64,000 bases of DNA from Elephas maximus indicus (GCF_024166365.1 NC_064837.1:76875553-76939552), one strand, 5' to 3'. Positions 1 to 12,082 are shown, counted from the stretch's first letter. Notes: a model not told the origin generated them from the letters alone. Translations and numbers: made by a program.

Positions 1-511
1 AAGTACTGCAGCCTCCACCAGACTAAGTCTAGCACAACTAGATGGTGCCCAGCTACCACCACTGACTGCTCTGACAGAGATCACAATAGAGGGTCTCAGA
101 TTGAGCTGGAGAAAAATGTAGAGGAAAATTCTAACTCACACAAAAAAATTTTTTTTCTGACAGAGATTGGAGAAACCTGAAGAGTATGGCCCCTGGACAT
201 CCTTTTAGCTCAGTAATGAAGTCAATCCTGAGGCTCACACTTCACCCAAAGATTAGACAGGACCATAAAACAAAATGAGATTAAATGGGCACACCAGCCC
301 AGGGGCAAGGACTAGAAAGCAGGAGGGGACAGGAAAGGTGGTAATGGGGAACCCAGGGTCAAGAAGGGGAGAGTGTTGACATGTTGTGGGGATGGCAACT
401 AATTCCAAAAACAGTATGTGTATTAATTGTTTAATGAGAAACTAATTTGCTCTGTAAACCTTCATCTAAAGGACAATAAAGAAAAAGTTATTTTATTTAC
501 TAAAAAAAAAA
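1..511 (+). mobile_element. L1 LINE 3' UTR fragment
   Basis: This is non-coding 3' UTR of an L1 that continues to the left of the window. It ends in an AATAAA-like motif and an A-rich tract near 475-511. The same sequence occurs reversed at about 51.15-51.87 kb, and a short terminal piece recurs near 28.0 and 29.75 kb, so it is a family-specific L1 tail. No open reading frame of note is present. Confidence 0.75.
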
Positions 512-536
512 AAGAAATCAAACAAAACAACAAAAA

Positions 537-1078
537 GAAATCAAACGATACATGGCATTTGGACAAATCTGCAGTAAAAGACCTCTTTAAAGTGTTAAAA
601 AGCAAAGATGTTACTTTAAAGACTAAGGTATGCCTAACCCAAGCCATGATATTTTCAATTTCTTCATATGCATGTGAAAGCTGGACAATGAATAAGGAAC
701 ACTGAAGAAGAATTGATGTATTTGAATTGTGGCGTTGGTGGAGAATACTGAATATACCATAGACTGCTAGAAAAGTGAAAATCTGTCTTGGAAGTACAGC
801 CACAATCCTCCTTAGAAATGAGAATGGAAAGACTTCGCCTCACATAATTGGACGTGATATCTGGAGGCACTAGTCCCTAGAGAAGGACATCATGATTGGT
901 TAAGTAGAGGGTCACCAAAAAAAGAAGACCCTCAAAAAGATGGATTGTCACAGTGGCTACAATAGGCTCAAACATAGCCATGATTGTGAGGATGGCACAG
1001 GACCAGGCATTGTTTCATTCTATTGTAGACAGGGTCACCATGAGTCAGAACTGACTTAATTGCACCTAACAACAACGG
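537..1078 (+). mobile_element. RTE/BovB-clade LINE, 5'-truncated 3' end
   Basis: The sequence matches the C-terminal end of the RTE reverse-transcriptase ORF and the 3' tail of the other RTE copies here (about 38.0-38.55 kb and 46.1-46.65 kb). It ends with the characteristic 'gggtcaccatgagtcagaac' stretch and a CAACAACAA tail. The reading frame is broken by stops. It sits directly behind the L1 poly(A) tract, so the A-rich tract may have been the insertion target. Confidence 0.85.
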
Positions 1079-1079
1079 C

Positions 1080-1227
1080 ATAGCTAAAATTTATTGAGTA
1101 TTATGTGCCAGATACTACATTTTACATGGATAATTAAATTAAATCTTTAAAACTACCATCAGAGATATTTACTATTGTCATTATATTCTTTTTAAATGTG
1201 AGAAAACTGAGACACAGAGAGGCTAAG
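1080..1227 (-). repeat. MIR SINE, first part (antisense)
   Basis: Recognised from the MIR core in antisense (TTATTGAGTATTATGTGCCAG, then GAGAAAACTGAGACACAGAG). The element resumes at about 1764-1830 after an LTR insertion, with the 'aacttggataaagtcgcacagc' segment that belongs next in MIR. Confidence 0.75.
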
Positions 1228-1758
1228 TGTCATGGACTGAATTGTGTCCCCCCAGAAATATGTATCCACTTGATTAGGCCATGATTCCTACTATTGTGTA
1301 GTTGTCCTCCATTTTGTGATTGTAACTTTATGTTAAGAAGATTAGGGTGGGATTGTATCACCACCCTTACTCAGGTCACCTCCCTGATCCAGTGTAAAGG
1401 GAATTTCCCTGGGGTGTGGTCTGCTCTTGAGAGATAAAAGGAAAGAGAAGCAAGCAGAGAGTTGGGGACCTCATACCACGAAGAAAGCAGCACCAGGAGC
1501 AGAGCACGTTCTTTGGACACGGGTCCCTGTGCCTGAGAAGCTCATTGACCAGGGGAAGATTGAGGACAAGAACTTTCCTCCAGAGCTGACACAGAGAGAA
1601 AGCCTTCCCCTGGAGCCAATGCCCTGAATTTGGACTTGTTACCTACTAGACTGTGAGAAAATACTTTTCTCTTTAACAAAGAAAAAAAATTTTTTTTTCT
1701 TTGTCAAAGCCATTCACTTGTGGCATTTCTGTTATGGCAGCACTAGATGATGAAAACA
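1228..1758 (+). mobile_element. MaLR-type solo LTR
   Basis: A solo LTR of the ERVL-MaLR group starts TGTCATGGACTGAATTGTGTC and ends in CA. It is flanked by a perfect 5-bp duplication CTAAG (1223-1227 and 1759-1763), the size expected for ERVL/MaLR. It splits a MIR. Related LTRs at 20.4, 21.6, 24.9 and 46.9 kb are in the opposite orientation. A 66-codon ORF inside it is not a gene. Confidence 0.85.
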
Positions 1759-1763
1759 CTAAG

Positions 1764-1835
1764 TAACTTGGATAAAGTCGCACAGCTTAGGGATAGGGCA
1801 AGAACCCATGTCCTTAATCACTATACTCCACAGCA
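1764..1835 (-). repeat. MIR SINE, second part
   Basis: Continuation of the antisense MIR beginning at 1080, separated from it only by the LTR insertion. It carries the tRNA-proximal portion (AACCCATGT region). Confidence 0.65.
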
Positions 1836-2840
1836 GGATGGTGATGATGGCAGGGAACACCCTACTCTTAGTTTCATTATTTTAAATATTTAAGCAATTT
1901 ATTTTATCTATTTCATAAAATCAACCAAGAACATTACTATTAAAGGCATTCCTTAGCAGAAATATTAGAATAGTGTAATTGAGATACTTTTTAAAGAGAG
2001 ACACAAAAAAGTGTCTGAGAAGTCTAATTATAACGTGGTGCCTAATTCTAAAAGAAAAAGGGAATAGATGTAGTGTGTATTTATTCATTGCCTTCATGCA
2101 AATCTGATCAAGAAATAAATCGTATTCATGCATTCACATATTCAGCAAGCATACATTTAATCAACCAATATCTCCTCAGTACTATGAGATTACACTCTAG
2201 CTGAAGAGGTCATGCAATACTAAATGTAATTTTAAGATTTGAAGGGAATTGATTTTATTACTGGCATAATAAATACATTTGCAAAATTTAAAATTTCTGA
2301 CAGTCTTCGAAAATGTAGGAAGTTCCAATGAATAATGAAAGGCAAAACATATTCATTTATCTCTGCTCCCTCCTAAAACTCTCAACGTGTAACAGCAAAT
2401 GTATTTTTTAAGACATTAACACACAAGGATCAAGAGAATTAGGAAGGGAATTATAGCAATAAAATTTTGGAAGCTGGCAAATTCAGTATGCCCTACAAAG
2501 CTGAATCCTGAGGTAGCAGTGGGAGAAACTAATATGTAACCTGAATTGTACCAGGGAATGCCCTTAAGTCTTAGCAACAGCAGTTCAAGTTCAAGGAATC
2601 TGGCAACTGAAGTAATATCATTTAGGCAGGAAAATGAATAGTCCTGGAGAACAGACCCAAAGATACTGACATTGGAGATTACCTAGTAAAAATGGCCCAG
2701 CCAGAATAACCTATAGTGGGGTTTATGTTCTTAAAGCTCCATGCACATATGCAGAATATCTAATCAGCTTTTAGTGTCCTGCTCTGAAATATGAGTAGAC
2801 AGCCTAATTTATGTCTGAAGAAAGCCTTTAATGTGAAAGG
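1836..2840. other. AT-rich stretch with no recognised element
   Basis: I see no exon, RNA gene or repeat that I can name here. Short ORFs are interrupted and lack coding character. Confidence 0.5.
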
Positions 2841-3905
2841 AAAAGATGTTTTCAAAAATTCATATATCCTCAGAGACATATAAAAGAAGTTATTGGATAT
2901 ACAAAACAAAAATAGGGCTCTATCTTACAAAAGTAGACAATAATAAAGAGCTCTTTGAAATTAAAACTATAATAATATAAATGTAAATTCAATAGCAAAA
3001 TTTAGATGAAGATGGGGAAATCCCTCAGAACATAGAGGAAAAGCAAGAGATTGAAAACAGAAGAGACAAGAAAATTGGAGGAAGGCCAACATGCAAATAA
3101 AAGAAGTTTCAGGAGGAGAAAACAGAAAACAGGAGAGAATTATGAAAGAACAACTTTAAAAACAAAAGTTTCCAGACTGAAAGGAAGTGTAGATTGCCCA
3201 GATAATAAACAAAAAAAGACTAAGACATATCACCATCAAATTTCAAAACAGTGGGGGCAGTGATAAAGCCTAAAAGCCTCCAGAAAGGAAAAAGAGGTCA
3301 CATACAAAAAAATAAGGAAGCTAAAACAATGGAGGCCACCACTGCTTCCAAAATTCTGAGGAAAAATCATTTCCAGCCTAGAATTCTATACCTAACCAAA
3401 CTGTCAACTGAATGTGCAGGTTGACTAAAGACATTTTCAGTCATGCAAGATCTCAAAGTTCTCAAGGAGTTACTTGAGGAAGTATTCCACCAAAAACAAA
3501 AAAAAAAAAGGAGTGTAAGCCAAGAAAGAGGAAAACATGGAATCCAGGAAATAAATAAAACTCTATACAAAGGGAATCTCCAAGAATAAAGTTCGATAAG
3601 AAAGAATAGCAAGTATGGCATAGCAAATGACTCAGTTCAGAATAGCCGTACATACCATAACAATGCAACATTGCATATTGATCTAATCAAAGTTATAACT
3701 GTGTTGGAAAGGTAGGTAGAGAGAAATCATGAGTATGTATTTTGAGGATAGGGATGGAAAAAAACTAAACACACATCTTCCAAAGAGGGAAGTCGAGACA
3801 TGCCTAAAATTAAATGTTCATGAAGTATCTAGATAAACATGCTACTTAGAGGTACAACAGTAGATACCAAAACCAACAGCAAAGGGAGTTGAAAGTGTTT
3901 GCTTA
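2841..3905 (+). mobile_element. Old L1M-type LINE fragment
   Basis: The stretch around 3374-3560 reads like the ORF1-downstream region of old mammalian L1M elements ('cagcctagaattctatacc', then 'acattttcagtcatgcaag', then 'gccaagaaagaggaaaacatgg'). It has many stops and indels. The 5' boundary is uncertain. Confidence 0.55.
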
Positions 3906-3911
3906 GGGCAG

Positions 3912-4470
3912 TGTCTTAGGCTGGGTTCTCTAGAGAAGCAAAACCAGTGAGAGAGAGAAGGAGAGAGGGGTGGGGAGAGAGATTTATATCAAAGAAATGG
4001 CTCATGTGGTTGTAGAGGCTGGAAAGTTCCAAGTCTGTGGGTTAGGCATCAGGCTCTCTGGTGACTCACGTGGCTGCAGGGGCTGAGAAACCCAAGATCA
4101 ACAGATCAGATGGCAGGCTGCTGGTTCATGGGCTGTAGAGGCTGACTAGTCCAAGATTGGTGGGTAAGATGGCAGGCTGCTAGATCAAGTCCCAAGAACA
4201 AGAGTTCAGATGATGACAAGCTGAATGCAGGGTCCAGAGCACAGCAAAAGCCAGCAAGCTTTGTCAGAAAGTCCATATATATTGGATTCAGGCCATACCC
4301 CCAAGGAAACTTCCTTTCAACTGATTGGCTGCTCATAGCAGATCTCATCATGGAGGAGATTACATTTTATCATATCTCATCATGGAGGTGATTACATCAT
4401 TATATAACCACCAAACTACATCATAACTGCCAAACCACGAGAATTATGGCCAACCAAGCTGACACACAAC
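3912..4470 (-). mobile_element. LTR-like repeat (ERVL/MaLR group probable)
   Basis: Begins TGTCTTAGGCTGGGTTCTCT and has the 'gagaagcaaaaccag' motif, a GA-rich run and the 'aatggctcatgtggttgtagaggctgg' type sequence of a common mammalian LTR, read in antisense. A roughly 40-bp imperfect tandem duplication around 'catctcatcatggagg' lies at about 4340-4400. Subfamily not assigned. Confidence 0.5.
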
Positions 4471-5970
4471 CTTGATCATCAGAGACTGTGAGACTCAAAG
4501 AGTTGGAGTGGCATCCTAGAAGCCTACTTTTTGGAGGGACAACAATTCTAATGTAATATCTGACTCTTTAAAATCTGTTCATGTGTAACTGATGAAAATT
4601 AAAACTAAATTAAAAAGAAAATGAATGTGTGGGTGTGTCACAGGAGAAGGTGGGTGGTAGAGACATATTTTCCTGTTTTTTCTGTGAAATCTGAATTTTA
4701 AGAAACAAGCATCACCAAAGAGATTAAATATTCTTCTTGATTACCCTGATATATGTGAATCAACTCATTATGTGAAACACATACTTTCTTTGTAAAGAAT
4801 ATTAAAACAGTCCAACCCAAACCAAACCTGTTGCTGTTGACCAGGCCCCCTCAAAAGGAGAAAAGCCTAAAAGAAGAAATAAACCACACATTCAGCTAAG
4901 GAAAGCAGAAGCAGCTGAGAAGGACTAAAATAAAGACAGCTTCCTGAACACTGCTGAATAGGGCATCAAATTACAAAGAGGAAAGGCCTAAAGGTCTATG
5001 GAATAATAGAGAGCAGCCAGAAGAAATTTAAAGGGAAAGGAGAAAAAAACCTGGTGGAATAATGGCAACCAATGCCAAAAGTGTGTCCTCTTACAGAGCA
5101 GTCAAGCTCTAGAATTTCCCTGACTTAAGAACTTGAAGTAGATTTCCCCCCTTTTCAGAAATAGTAAATCATATTAGAACACATAGTACAGTCAATCCGA
5201 CCAGACATTTGTCAAACATTGGGTCATCTTTACATCCTTAAAAGAAATTTTGATGCTCCTGCAAAACCATCTGAAGATTAAATCTTCGAAAAAAAAAAGA
5301 CAGAAATATAACCTGTATTCCCTCCTTTTTCTCAAATGAATGTTGTGACAAGAGTTATAGTTATTCTATTAGGGGTAGATCATATACTATAAAGAATTAT
5401 CTAGTGGAGTATATCTTTTCGTAATTGTTTCATTATTTACTGCTATTGTAATTTGAGCTAGAATAATGCATCACTAGGACAATTCTGTTTCGGTATATAG
5501 AGTTAATTGAATTCAGGCTTGAGCGTGCAGTTAGTGGATTGTTCAGGTTCCTCTATTCTGGCTTTCTTGCTGTCCACATTCTGGCCATTCTGGCATCCGT
5601 TAGCTCTTCCATGAGGGTGTTAGGTGAGAAAGTGATGGTGCTACATTCAACAGTTTGTTTATTTTCTCACATGACTTGAGGGATACTTATACATTTCATT
5701 TATTTGCATTCATCCCCGTTCCCCCATTTTAGAAATTTCCCCTTAGGCAATAAAAATACCATTTAACAATTTGTTTTGAACTATGTAAGGACCCCGGCCC
5801 AGAGTTAAACCTGTAGTTGGTACTCATAACTTCAGCACCAGTGCCGGCAGTGGGAAGGTCAGATCGGGGTCTTCATGGAAGCAGTCACTGAGCAGTTGGG
5901 GCTAATAATAGCTCCCATCCACAGGCCCTCCACTTCTCCTCATCAAAAAAAAAAAAAAAAGAAGGCAACC
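4471..5970. other. Intergenic sequence, no named element
   Basis: Nothing coding was recognised. There are poly(A) runs near 5289 and 5945, and moderately AT-rich sequence elsewhere. Confidence 0.45.
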
Positions 5971-5974
5971 AGGA

Positions 5975-6197
5975 AATGATAAACTAGTTAAACCAATTGC
6001 TGTCCAGTGGACTCTGACTCATGGCAACCTCACATGTGTCAGGGTAGAACTGTGCTCCATACGGCTTTCAATGGCTGATTTTTCACAAGTAGATCACCAT
6101 GCCTTTCTTCTAAAGTGTCTCTGGGTAGAGTTGAACCTCCAACCTTCTGGTTAGCAGCCCTGAGCACACTAACCATTGGTACCGCCCAAGGACTCTG
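5975..6197 (-). repeat. AfroSINE (long variant, antisense)
   Basis: Antisense AfroSINE with 'ggactctgactcatggcaac' in place of the usual tail motif and the 'agatcacca..cctttct' middle segment of the longer variant. It ends at the head 'ggttagcagcc...actaacc...ggactc'. It is well diverged. Confidence 0.8.
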
Positions 6198-6677
6198 CAG
6201 AAAATAATGGCTTCTTCTTAATTGAGGAGGAGCTGTTCAAATGGTGGAAAAATTCCCCATGAAGAAAAAGTCAGGCTACAGTAGCCCAGGCTACCCTAGG
6301 GGCCGAAGGAGACCATCTTTTGCGGTGCCTCCGTGAAAAATAGTGGAAGGGTAGAAGGCTATATAAGAAATTGCAAAGAAAGAGGCACTGGAGGGTGCTG
6401 CTGGCTAAAACCTGGGAAGCCCCTGGAGAAGGTAGCCTTTTCTTTATGTTTCAAGTGACAGCAGGGATAGCGATTCCTGCAGAGATGCCATGACGCTATC
6501 AGAAACAGGCAGTTATTTTTCAGAGCAGCAGAGGGATGGAGAAAAGCCCTATGTTTCCTGATTGTAGCTTATGCTGCCGTAGCCTGGGGAAACAGAGGCT
6601 ATGTGTAGCGATTCTTCTATCTGGGAAAGGTTGAGGAAACCAAAGAGTGAATAAGACATGCTTCTTGTTTTCAAGGA

Positions 6678-6842
6678 AACCCTGGTGGCATAGTGGTTAA
6701 GTGCTACGGCTGTTAACCAAGGGGCTGGCAGTTCGAATCCACCAGGCACTCCTTGGAAACTCCATGGGGCAGTTCTACTCTGCCCTATAGGGTCACTATG
6801 AGTCGGAATCAACTCAATAGCACTGGGTTTGGTTTTGGTTTT
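6678..6842 (+). repeat. AfroSINE
   Basis: Complete sense copy: head 'aaccctggtggcatagtggt', B-box-like 'ggcagttcgaatcc', tail 'gagtcggaatcaactc' and 'gggtttggtttt'. It is flanked by a 13-bp duplication TTGTTTTCAAGGA (6665-6677 and 6843-6855), which defines a clean retrotransposition event. Confidence 0.93.
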
Positions 6843-6889
6843 TTGTTTTCAAGGAGCTCTTAGCCTACCATCATTAGTTTTACTAAACT

Positions 6890-7330
6890 ACATATATACA
6901 TTCTTTTCAATAAATACTTTACATACCACATACCAAAATCATTTCCAGATGGATAAAAAGGGCATATATAAAACTAGAAGAAAATATAATTGAATAGTTA
7001 ATATAAAAGCAGTAGAAGGAACTACAATGGAGATTGCCAGATTTAATTATGTGAAAATTGAAACTTTGAGATATTAAGGTATAAACAACTAAAAAGACAG
7101 ACAATGGGCTGAGAAAAATATTTGATCAAAATGAGATAAGTTAATAATTTTATTATATAAAGAACACATTCAAATAAAAATGAAAAAATCATCTAACAAT
7201 GGACAAAAGTCTTGAGAAATCAACTCATGATAAAGAAACATGCATTTAGGAGACAAAGATGAAAACAGGAAACTGTGCCCTCACTAGTAATTGAAAAACT
7301 GCAAATTAAAAGAGTGTCTTAAAAAACATA
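6890..7330 (+). mobile_element. Old L1 ORF2 3'-end fragment
   Basis: The sequence resembles the C-terminal part of an L1 ORF2, with 'atttccagatggataaaaagg' and 'aatggacaaaagtcttgag' type words, full of stops. A younger L1 5' end begins directly after it. Confidence 0.5.
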
Positions 7331-8102
7331 CACAGAGGCAGAGCCAAGATGGCGGAATAGACAGATGCTTCCGGCGAGCCCTCTTTACGACACAAACCTG
7401 AAAAATTGAGTATATTTATGACAAGCTAGAAGCCCTGAACATCAAAGGCAAGCTTAGAATAGGCCCTTGTTGGCAGACTTCAACCATTTCAGCTGTGTGG
7501 CGGAGAGGTGGGTGTTTGATGTTTGACATTGCTTTGCCTGTTAAACAGGGTCCTCACCTACCCACATCAACGGCCTAAGGACTGGTGGCTCCACTCAGGT
7601 CACCCAGCCGCCCATGACAGAGGTCCAAGTATAACTGGTACCTCCCGGTCCTTACAACCAAAAACACTGGGTGTCCATGGTCCATCTGCAGAACCCACCC
7701 ACCTGTACGCTCTAGGGAACAGGGACGTGCTTTCCCCAGAGACATGTGGGGGACGATTCTCAGCCCCCGGCCTTGTTCCGAGCATGACCCCTGCTACGAC
7801 CAGATACTGGTACCTACACCAATCACCCCTGCCCCTCTAAGACTGTAGGGCAGAGTCTGTACCACACACTTGATGATCAGCTACCTGGACCTGAGCTGAA
7901 TTCATACAAGAAAAGTGAATGGACTCTTAAATTGATATACCTGATAACAGCTCTAGCCATCTGGTGACAGGACCTCAGAGCTCCAAAGGCAAAAATAAGC
8001 TAGCTCACTCAAGCAAACCATGTGGGCATATCAAAACAAAACAAAGCAAGAAGCTATGACACAGTAAGCGAGCAGAAAATAAACTAATACAGTAACTTAT
8101 AG

Positions 8103-9120
8103 ATGGCTCAGAGACAACAGTCGATATCAAGTCACGTAAAGAAACAGACCATGATCACCTCAACAAGCTCTCAAAACAAAGAATCAAGGGATCTTCTAGA
8201 TGAAAGTGCCTTCCTGGAATTACCAGAGGCAGAATACAAAAGATTAACATACAGAACCCTTCAAGACATCAGGAAGGAAATCAGGCAAAACGCAGAACAA
8301 GCCAAGGAACACACAGATAAAGGAGTTGAAGAAATTAAAAAAGTTACTCAGGAAAATAAAGAAAAATTTAATAGGCTGGAAAAATCCATAGACAGACAGC
8401 AATCAGAAATTCAGAAGATTAATAATAAAATTACAGAAGTAGACAACTCAATAGAAAGTCAGAGAAGCAGATTTGAGCAAATGGAAGGCAGAATTTCTGA
8501 ACTTGAAGACAAAGCACTTGCCACCAATATATTTGAAGAAAAATCAGAAAAAAGAATTAAAAAAAATGAAGAAACCTTAAGAATCATGTGGGACTCTGTC
8601 AAGAGAAATAACCTACGAGTGATTGGAGTACCAGAACAGGGAAGGATAACAGAAAATACAGAGAGAATTGTTGAAGATTTGTTGGCAGAAAACTTCTCTG
8701 ATATTATGAAAGATGAGAAGATATCTATCCAAGATGCTCATCGAACTCCACATAAGGTAGATGTTAGAAGAAAGTCACCAAAACATATTATAATCAAACT
8801 TGCCAAAACCAAAGATAAAGAGAGAATTTTAAGAGCAGCTAGGAATAAATGAAAAGTCACCTTCAAAGGAGAGCCAATAAGAATAAACTCTGACTACTCA
8901 GCAGAAATCATGCAGGCAAGAAAGCAATGGAATGACTTACATAAAAAATTGAAGGAAAAAAATTGCTAGCCAAGAATCATATATCCAGCAAAACTGCCTC
9001 TCAAATATGAAGGTGAAATTAGGACTTTTCCCAATAAACAGAAGTTTAGGGAATTTGTAAAAACCAAACCTAAACTATAAGAAATACTAAAGGGAGTTCT
9101 TTGGTTAGAAAACCAATAAT
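8103..9120 (+). pseudogene. L1 ORF1 (RNA-binding chaperone), broken
   Basis: The open part (8103-8852, 249 residues) begins MAQRQQSISSHVKKQ. It contains a long heptad-like coiled coil (about residues 55-145) and then the RNA-recognition region (LRVIGVPEQ, about residue 170 on). An in-frame TGA at 8850-8852 ends it. The same frame continues into the C-terminal domain (NSDYSAEIMQARKQW) but meets TAG at 8967 and TAA at 9078. L1 ORF1 proteins are usually about 340 residues, so this copy has lost most of its C-terminal domain and is presumed inactive. Confidence 0.88.
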
Positions 9121-9569
9121 ATCAGGTATCGACCCAAGACTAGAACACCAGGCAGAGCAATCAGAAGTCAACCCAGACAGGGAAATTAAAAAAATAAATC
9201 AAGATTAAAAAAACACTCAAAACAGGGTAACAGCGAAGTTATTACGTAAAAGAAGACAACACTAAAACAATAAAGAGGGACGAAGAAATGTAGTCGTAGA
9301 TCTTCCATGTGGAGAGGAAGACAAGGCAATACAAAGAAAAAAAAGTTAGGCTTAAATTTAGAAAAATAGGGGTAAATAGTAAGGTAACCACAAAGGAGAC
9401 GAACTATTCTACACATTAAATTAAAATACAAGAAAAAATGGAAGACTCAGCAGAAACAAAATCTACAACAAATATGAGGGAAGGACAATATAGAAAGATA
9501 ATCTACTCAGCACATAAAGTTAAGTGGGAAAAAGAAACTGTCAACAACACACCAAAAAAAGACATCAAA

Positions 9570-10225
9570 ATGACAATACTAAATTCATACCTATTCATAA
9601 TTAGGCTGAATGTAAATGGACTAAATGTACCAATAAAGAGACAGAGAGTAGCAGAATGGATTAAAAAACACGATCCATCTATATGTTGCCTACAAGAGAC
9701 ACACTTTAGACTTAGAAAAAAAAAAGAGAGAGACACAAACAAACTAAAACTCAAAGGATGGAAAAAAATATATCAAGCAAACAACAATCAAAAAAGAGCA
9801 GGAGTGGCAATATTAATTTGTGACAAGAGAGACTTTAAAGTTAAATCCATCATAAAGGATAAGGAAGGACACTATATAATGAATTAAGGGGACAATATAC
9901 CAAGAAGATACAACCATATTAAATATTTATGTGCCCAATGACAGGGCTGCAAGATACAGAAAACAAACTCTATCAGCATTGAAAAGTGAGATAGACAGCT
10001 CCACAATAATAGTAGGAGACTTCAACATACCACTTTCGGTGAAGGACAGGACCCAGAAACAGGCTCAATAAAGGCACAGAAGATCTAAATGCCACAATAA
10101 ACCAACTTGACCTCATAGACATATACAGAACACTCCGCACAACAGCAGCCAAGTATACTTTCTTTTCTAGTGCACATGGAACATTCTCTAGAATAGACCA
10201 CATATTAGGTCATAAAGCAAGCCCT
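9570..10225 (+). pseudogene. L1 ORF2 endonuclease fragment
   Basis: The N-terminal apurinic-like endonuclease is visible: the LNVNGLN strand and the catalytic-Glu motif CCLQETH are present. Frame is lost at about 9885, and homology resumes in other frames to the DHILGHKAS segment. No reverse-transcriptase domain follows. It cannot mobilise itself. Confidence 0.85.
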
Positions 10226-10317
10226 GAAGCCTTCTTAACCATCTAGTGCCTCAGGCTGCCCTTTTGAGATTCTTAGTTGATGATTTCATCAAAACAAAAA
10301 TGTATGCATACACAAGA

Positions 10318-10800
10318 CAAAGTTATCAAATGCTGAGTAACAAATTACCACAAACTTAGCAGCTTACAGTAATACACATTTATTATCTTCCAGTTTCTGT
10401 GGATCAGGAGTCCAGGCATGGCTTAGCTGAGTCCTCTGATTCAGGGTGTCTCACAAGCCTATAGTCAAGGTGTCAGCCAGCGCTGAGGTCTCATCTAAAG
10501 ACTCAACTGGGTGAAGATCCACTTCTGAGGTTATGTGGCCATGGATTGAAGTTCAGTTTCTTTTTTATGTGAGACTGAGGCCATTGTTCCTGTCTACCAC
10601 AGGCTGTTCTCACTTCCTTGCCACACGGGTCCCTCCATACAGCAGCTCCATGTTACTTCATTCATAAATATACACGTTTATACCAACATGATAGCCTGCA
10701 TTATCGAAGCTTGCAAGGAGGAGGGTCTGCTAGGAAGACAGAAGTCAGAATCCTATTTAAGTGACTCGTGGAAGTGTCACTGTTGCTGAATTCCAGTGTT
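10318..10800 (-). mobile_element. MLT1-like MaLR LTR (antisense)
   Basis: Recognised from 'agtaacaaattaccacaaac', 'acacatttattatcttccag' and 'cttccttgccacacgggtcc', which are typical of antisense MLT1-type LTRs. It is divergent, and the ends are not TG/CA-resolved. Confidence 0.6.
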
Positions 10801-12070
10801 TAGAAGCAAGTCACAGGTCCCCACATTCAAGAGAAGGAGATTACAGAAGGACATGACTAACAGGAGGCTGGATTACTGGGGACCATCTGAGAGTCTGAGC
10901 ACCACAAAGGAGCAACCCAAGAGAATTAGTGTGTAAGTTAGAGCCATAGAATTCAATTCTTCTTGTACAGGCAGGCAAACAGAAACATTTTCCCCAGAGT
11001 TGTACTCGTTCTACACAGTATGAAAAACACAAGCTCAGGAAAAAGTGGCTGATTAATAAATATATTCCCGGCTACTTTTTACCCTGAGTGGTATCAGGAT
11101 CTCAAAAGTGTGGCAATGGAGATGCTCTGCAGGTTCTTTATCTGCTAAGGCTAGGGAATAGTGCTGCATGATGGAAGCAGACCAGCCATTGCTCAGACTG
11201 TATCTCAATAATCTTTAGAATCTCAGGGTCTGCCAGTTGAGGAACAAGAGAGGAAGGGGGGAGGGCCAATAGTGAGGCATAGGGAACAGGACATTATGCT
11301 CCCCACCGCACAGAGAATTCTGTGAGCCCATATTATAAAATATGATTGAAAATTTCCAATCTAAAGCATGTTCTGTATGAATCATTCTCAGTAAAAAGAC
11401 TATACTGTGCCCCCATTTCTGTTCCATTGCTCAATTTAGTCAAATACTTTTTAATGAGCAAACAGTTAACCAGGCTTGGGTACATACGGAACTTTGCAGT
11501 GGCATCAGTAAGGGGGTGTGAGGGTGGGGGTGCGGACTTCAGCAGGTGACACTGTCAGAGACGGTGACACCAAAATTACTGTCTGTAAAATTTTGTGCAG
11601 TGTTTCAGCAGAAATCTATTACTTTTTATAAAAATATCCCTATACCCATAACAACAACAACAAATTTTTTTTGTAAGCCCAGCTTACATGTATCAATATA
11701 CCTACAAGGCTAAAACTCTATGCTGGTTTACTTGCTGAGCCTTCTGACGTGCTCGGAATTGATTCCATGGCAGTGAGTTGGGTTAACGCGCTGGTCAGAG
11801 CTGTCATTATTACCCAATTACAGTGACGCTTGGAATCGTGTCGTTGCGTCTGCAGGGGTGCTGCAAGCGTGTGCTCTTGTTTTTGTTGCCACTGGTGTTT
11901 TTATAGTCGCTGATTTTGTCAAATTTTCTGGTGTTTTAACTACAATATTGTGGTAATTAGCATGGGGGGTGACACCATGAGTTACTGCACTGGGTGACAC
12001 CAACCCTAGTGACACCACTGGAACTTCAAACCAAAAAAAGAGTTAAAAAAATAGGGATCATAACTTATAA
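10801..12070. other. Unassigned sequence with clustered GTGACAC words
   Basis: No gene was found. Between about 11530 and 12020 the word GTGACAC occurs five times (as GGTGACAC or AGTGACAC) in otherwise non-repetitive sequence. A short poly-AAC tract lies near 11649. Confidence 0.45.
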
Positions 12071-12082
12071 CAGATACCTAAT

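Larger units (their letters stand above)
7335..10225 (+). mobile_element. L1 LINE with 5' end, truncated inside ORF2
   Basis: The element starts with the L1 5' UTR signature 'cagagccaagatggcggaat', followed by about 770 bp of 5' UTR, ORF1, the inter-ORF spacer and the first part of the ORF2 endonuclease. Homology to the minus-strand L1 (31.3-41.0 kb) stops abruptly near 'aggtcataaagcaagc'. Loss of the 3' rather than the 5' end is the reverse of usual L1 truncation, so a deletion or recombination after insertion is more likely than truncated reverse transcription. Confidence 0.85.

Noticed and set aside
6678-6750. AfroSINE heads as tRNA genes
   Set aside because: They have A/B-box-like words because SINE heads derive from tRNA, but they do not fold into full cloverleaves and are followed by SINE bodies.
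7523-7840. 105-codon ORF upstream of L1 ORF1
   Set aside because: It lies in the L1 5' UTR, and the antisense strand has a similar ORF. No support as a protein.
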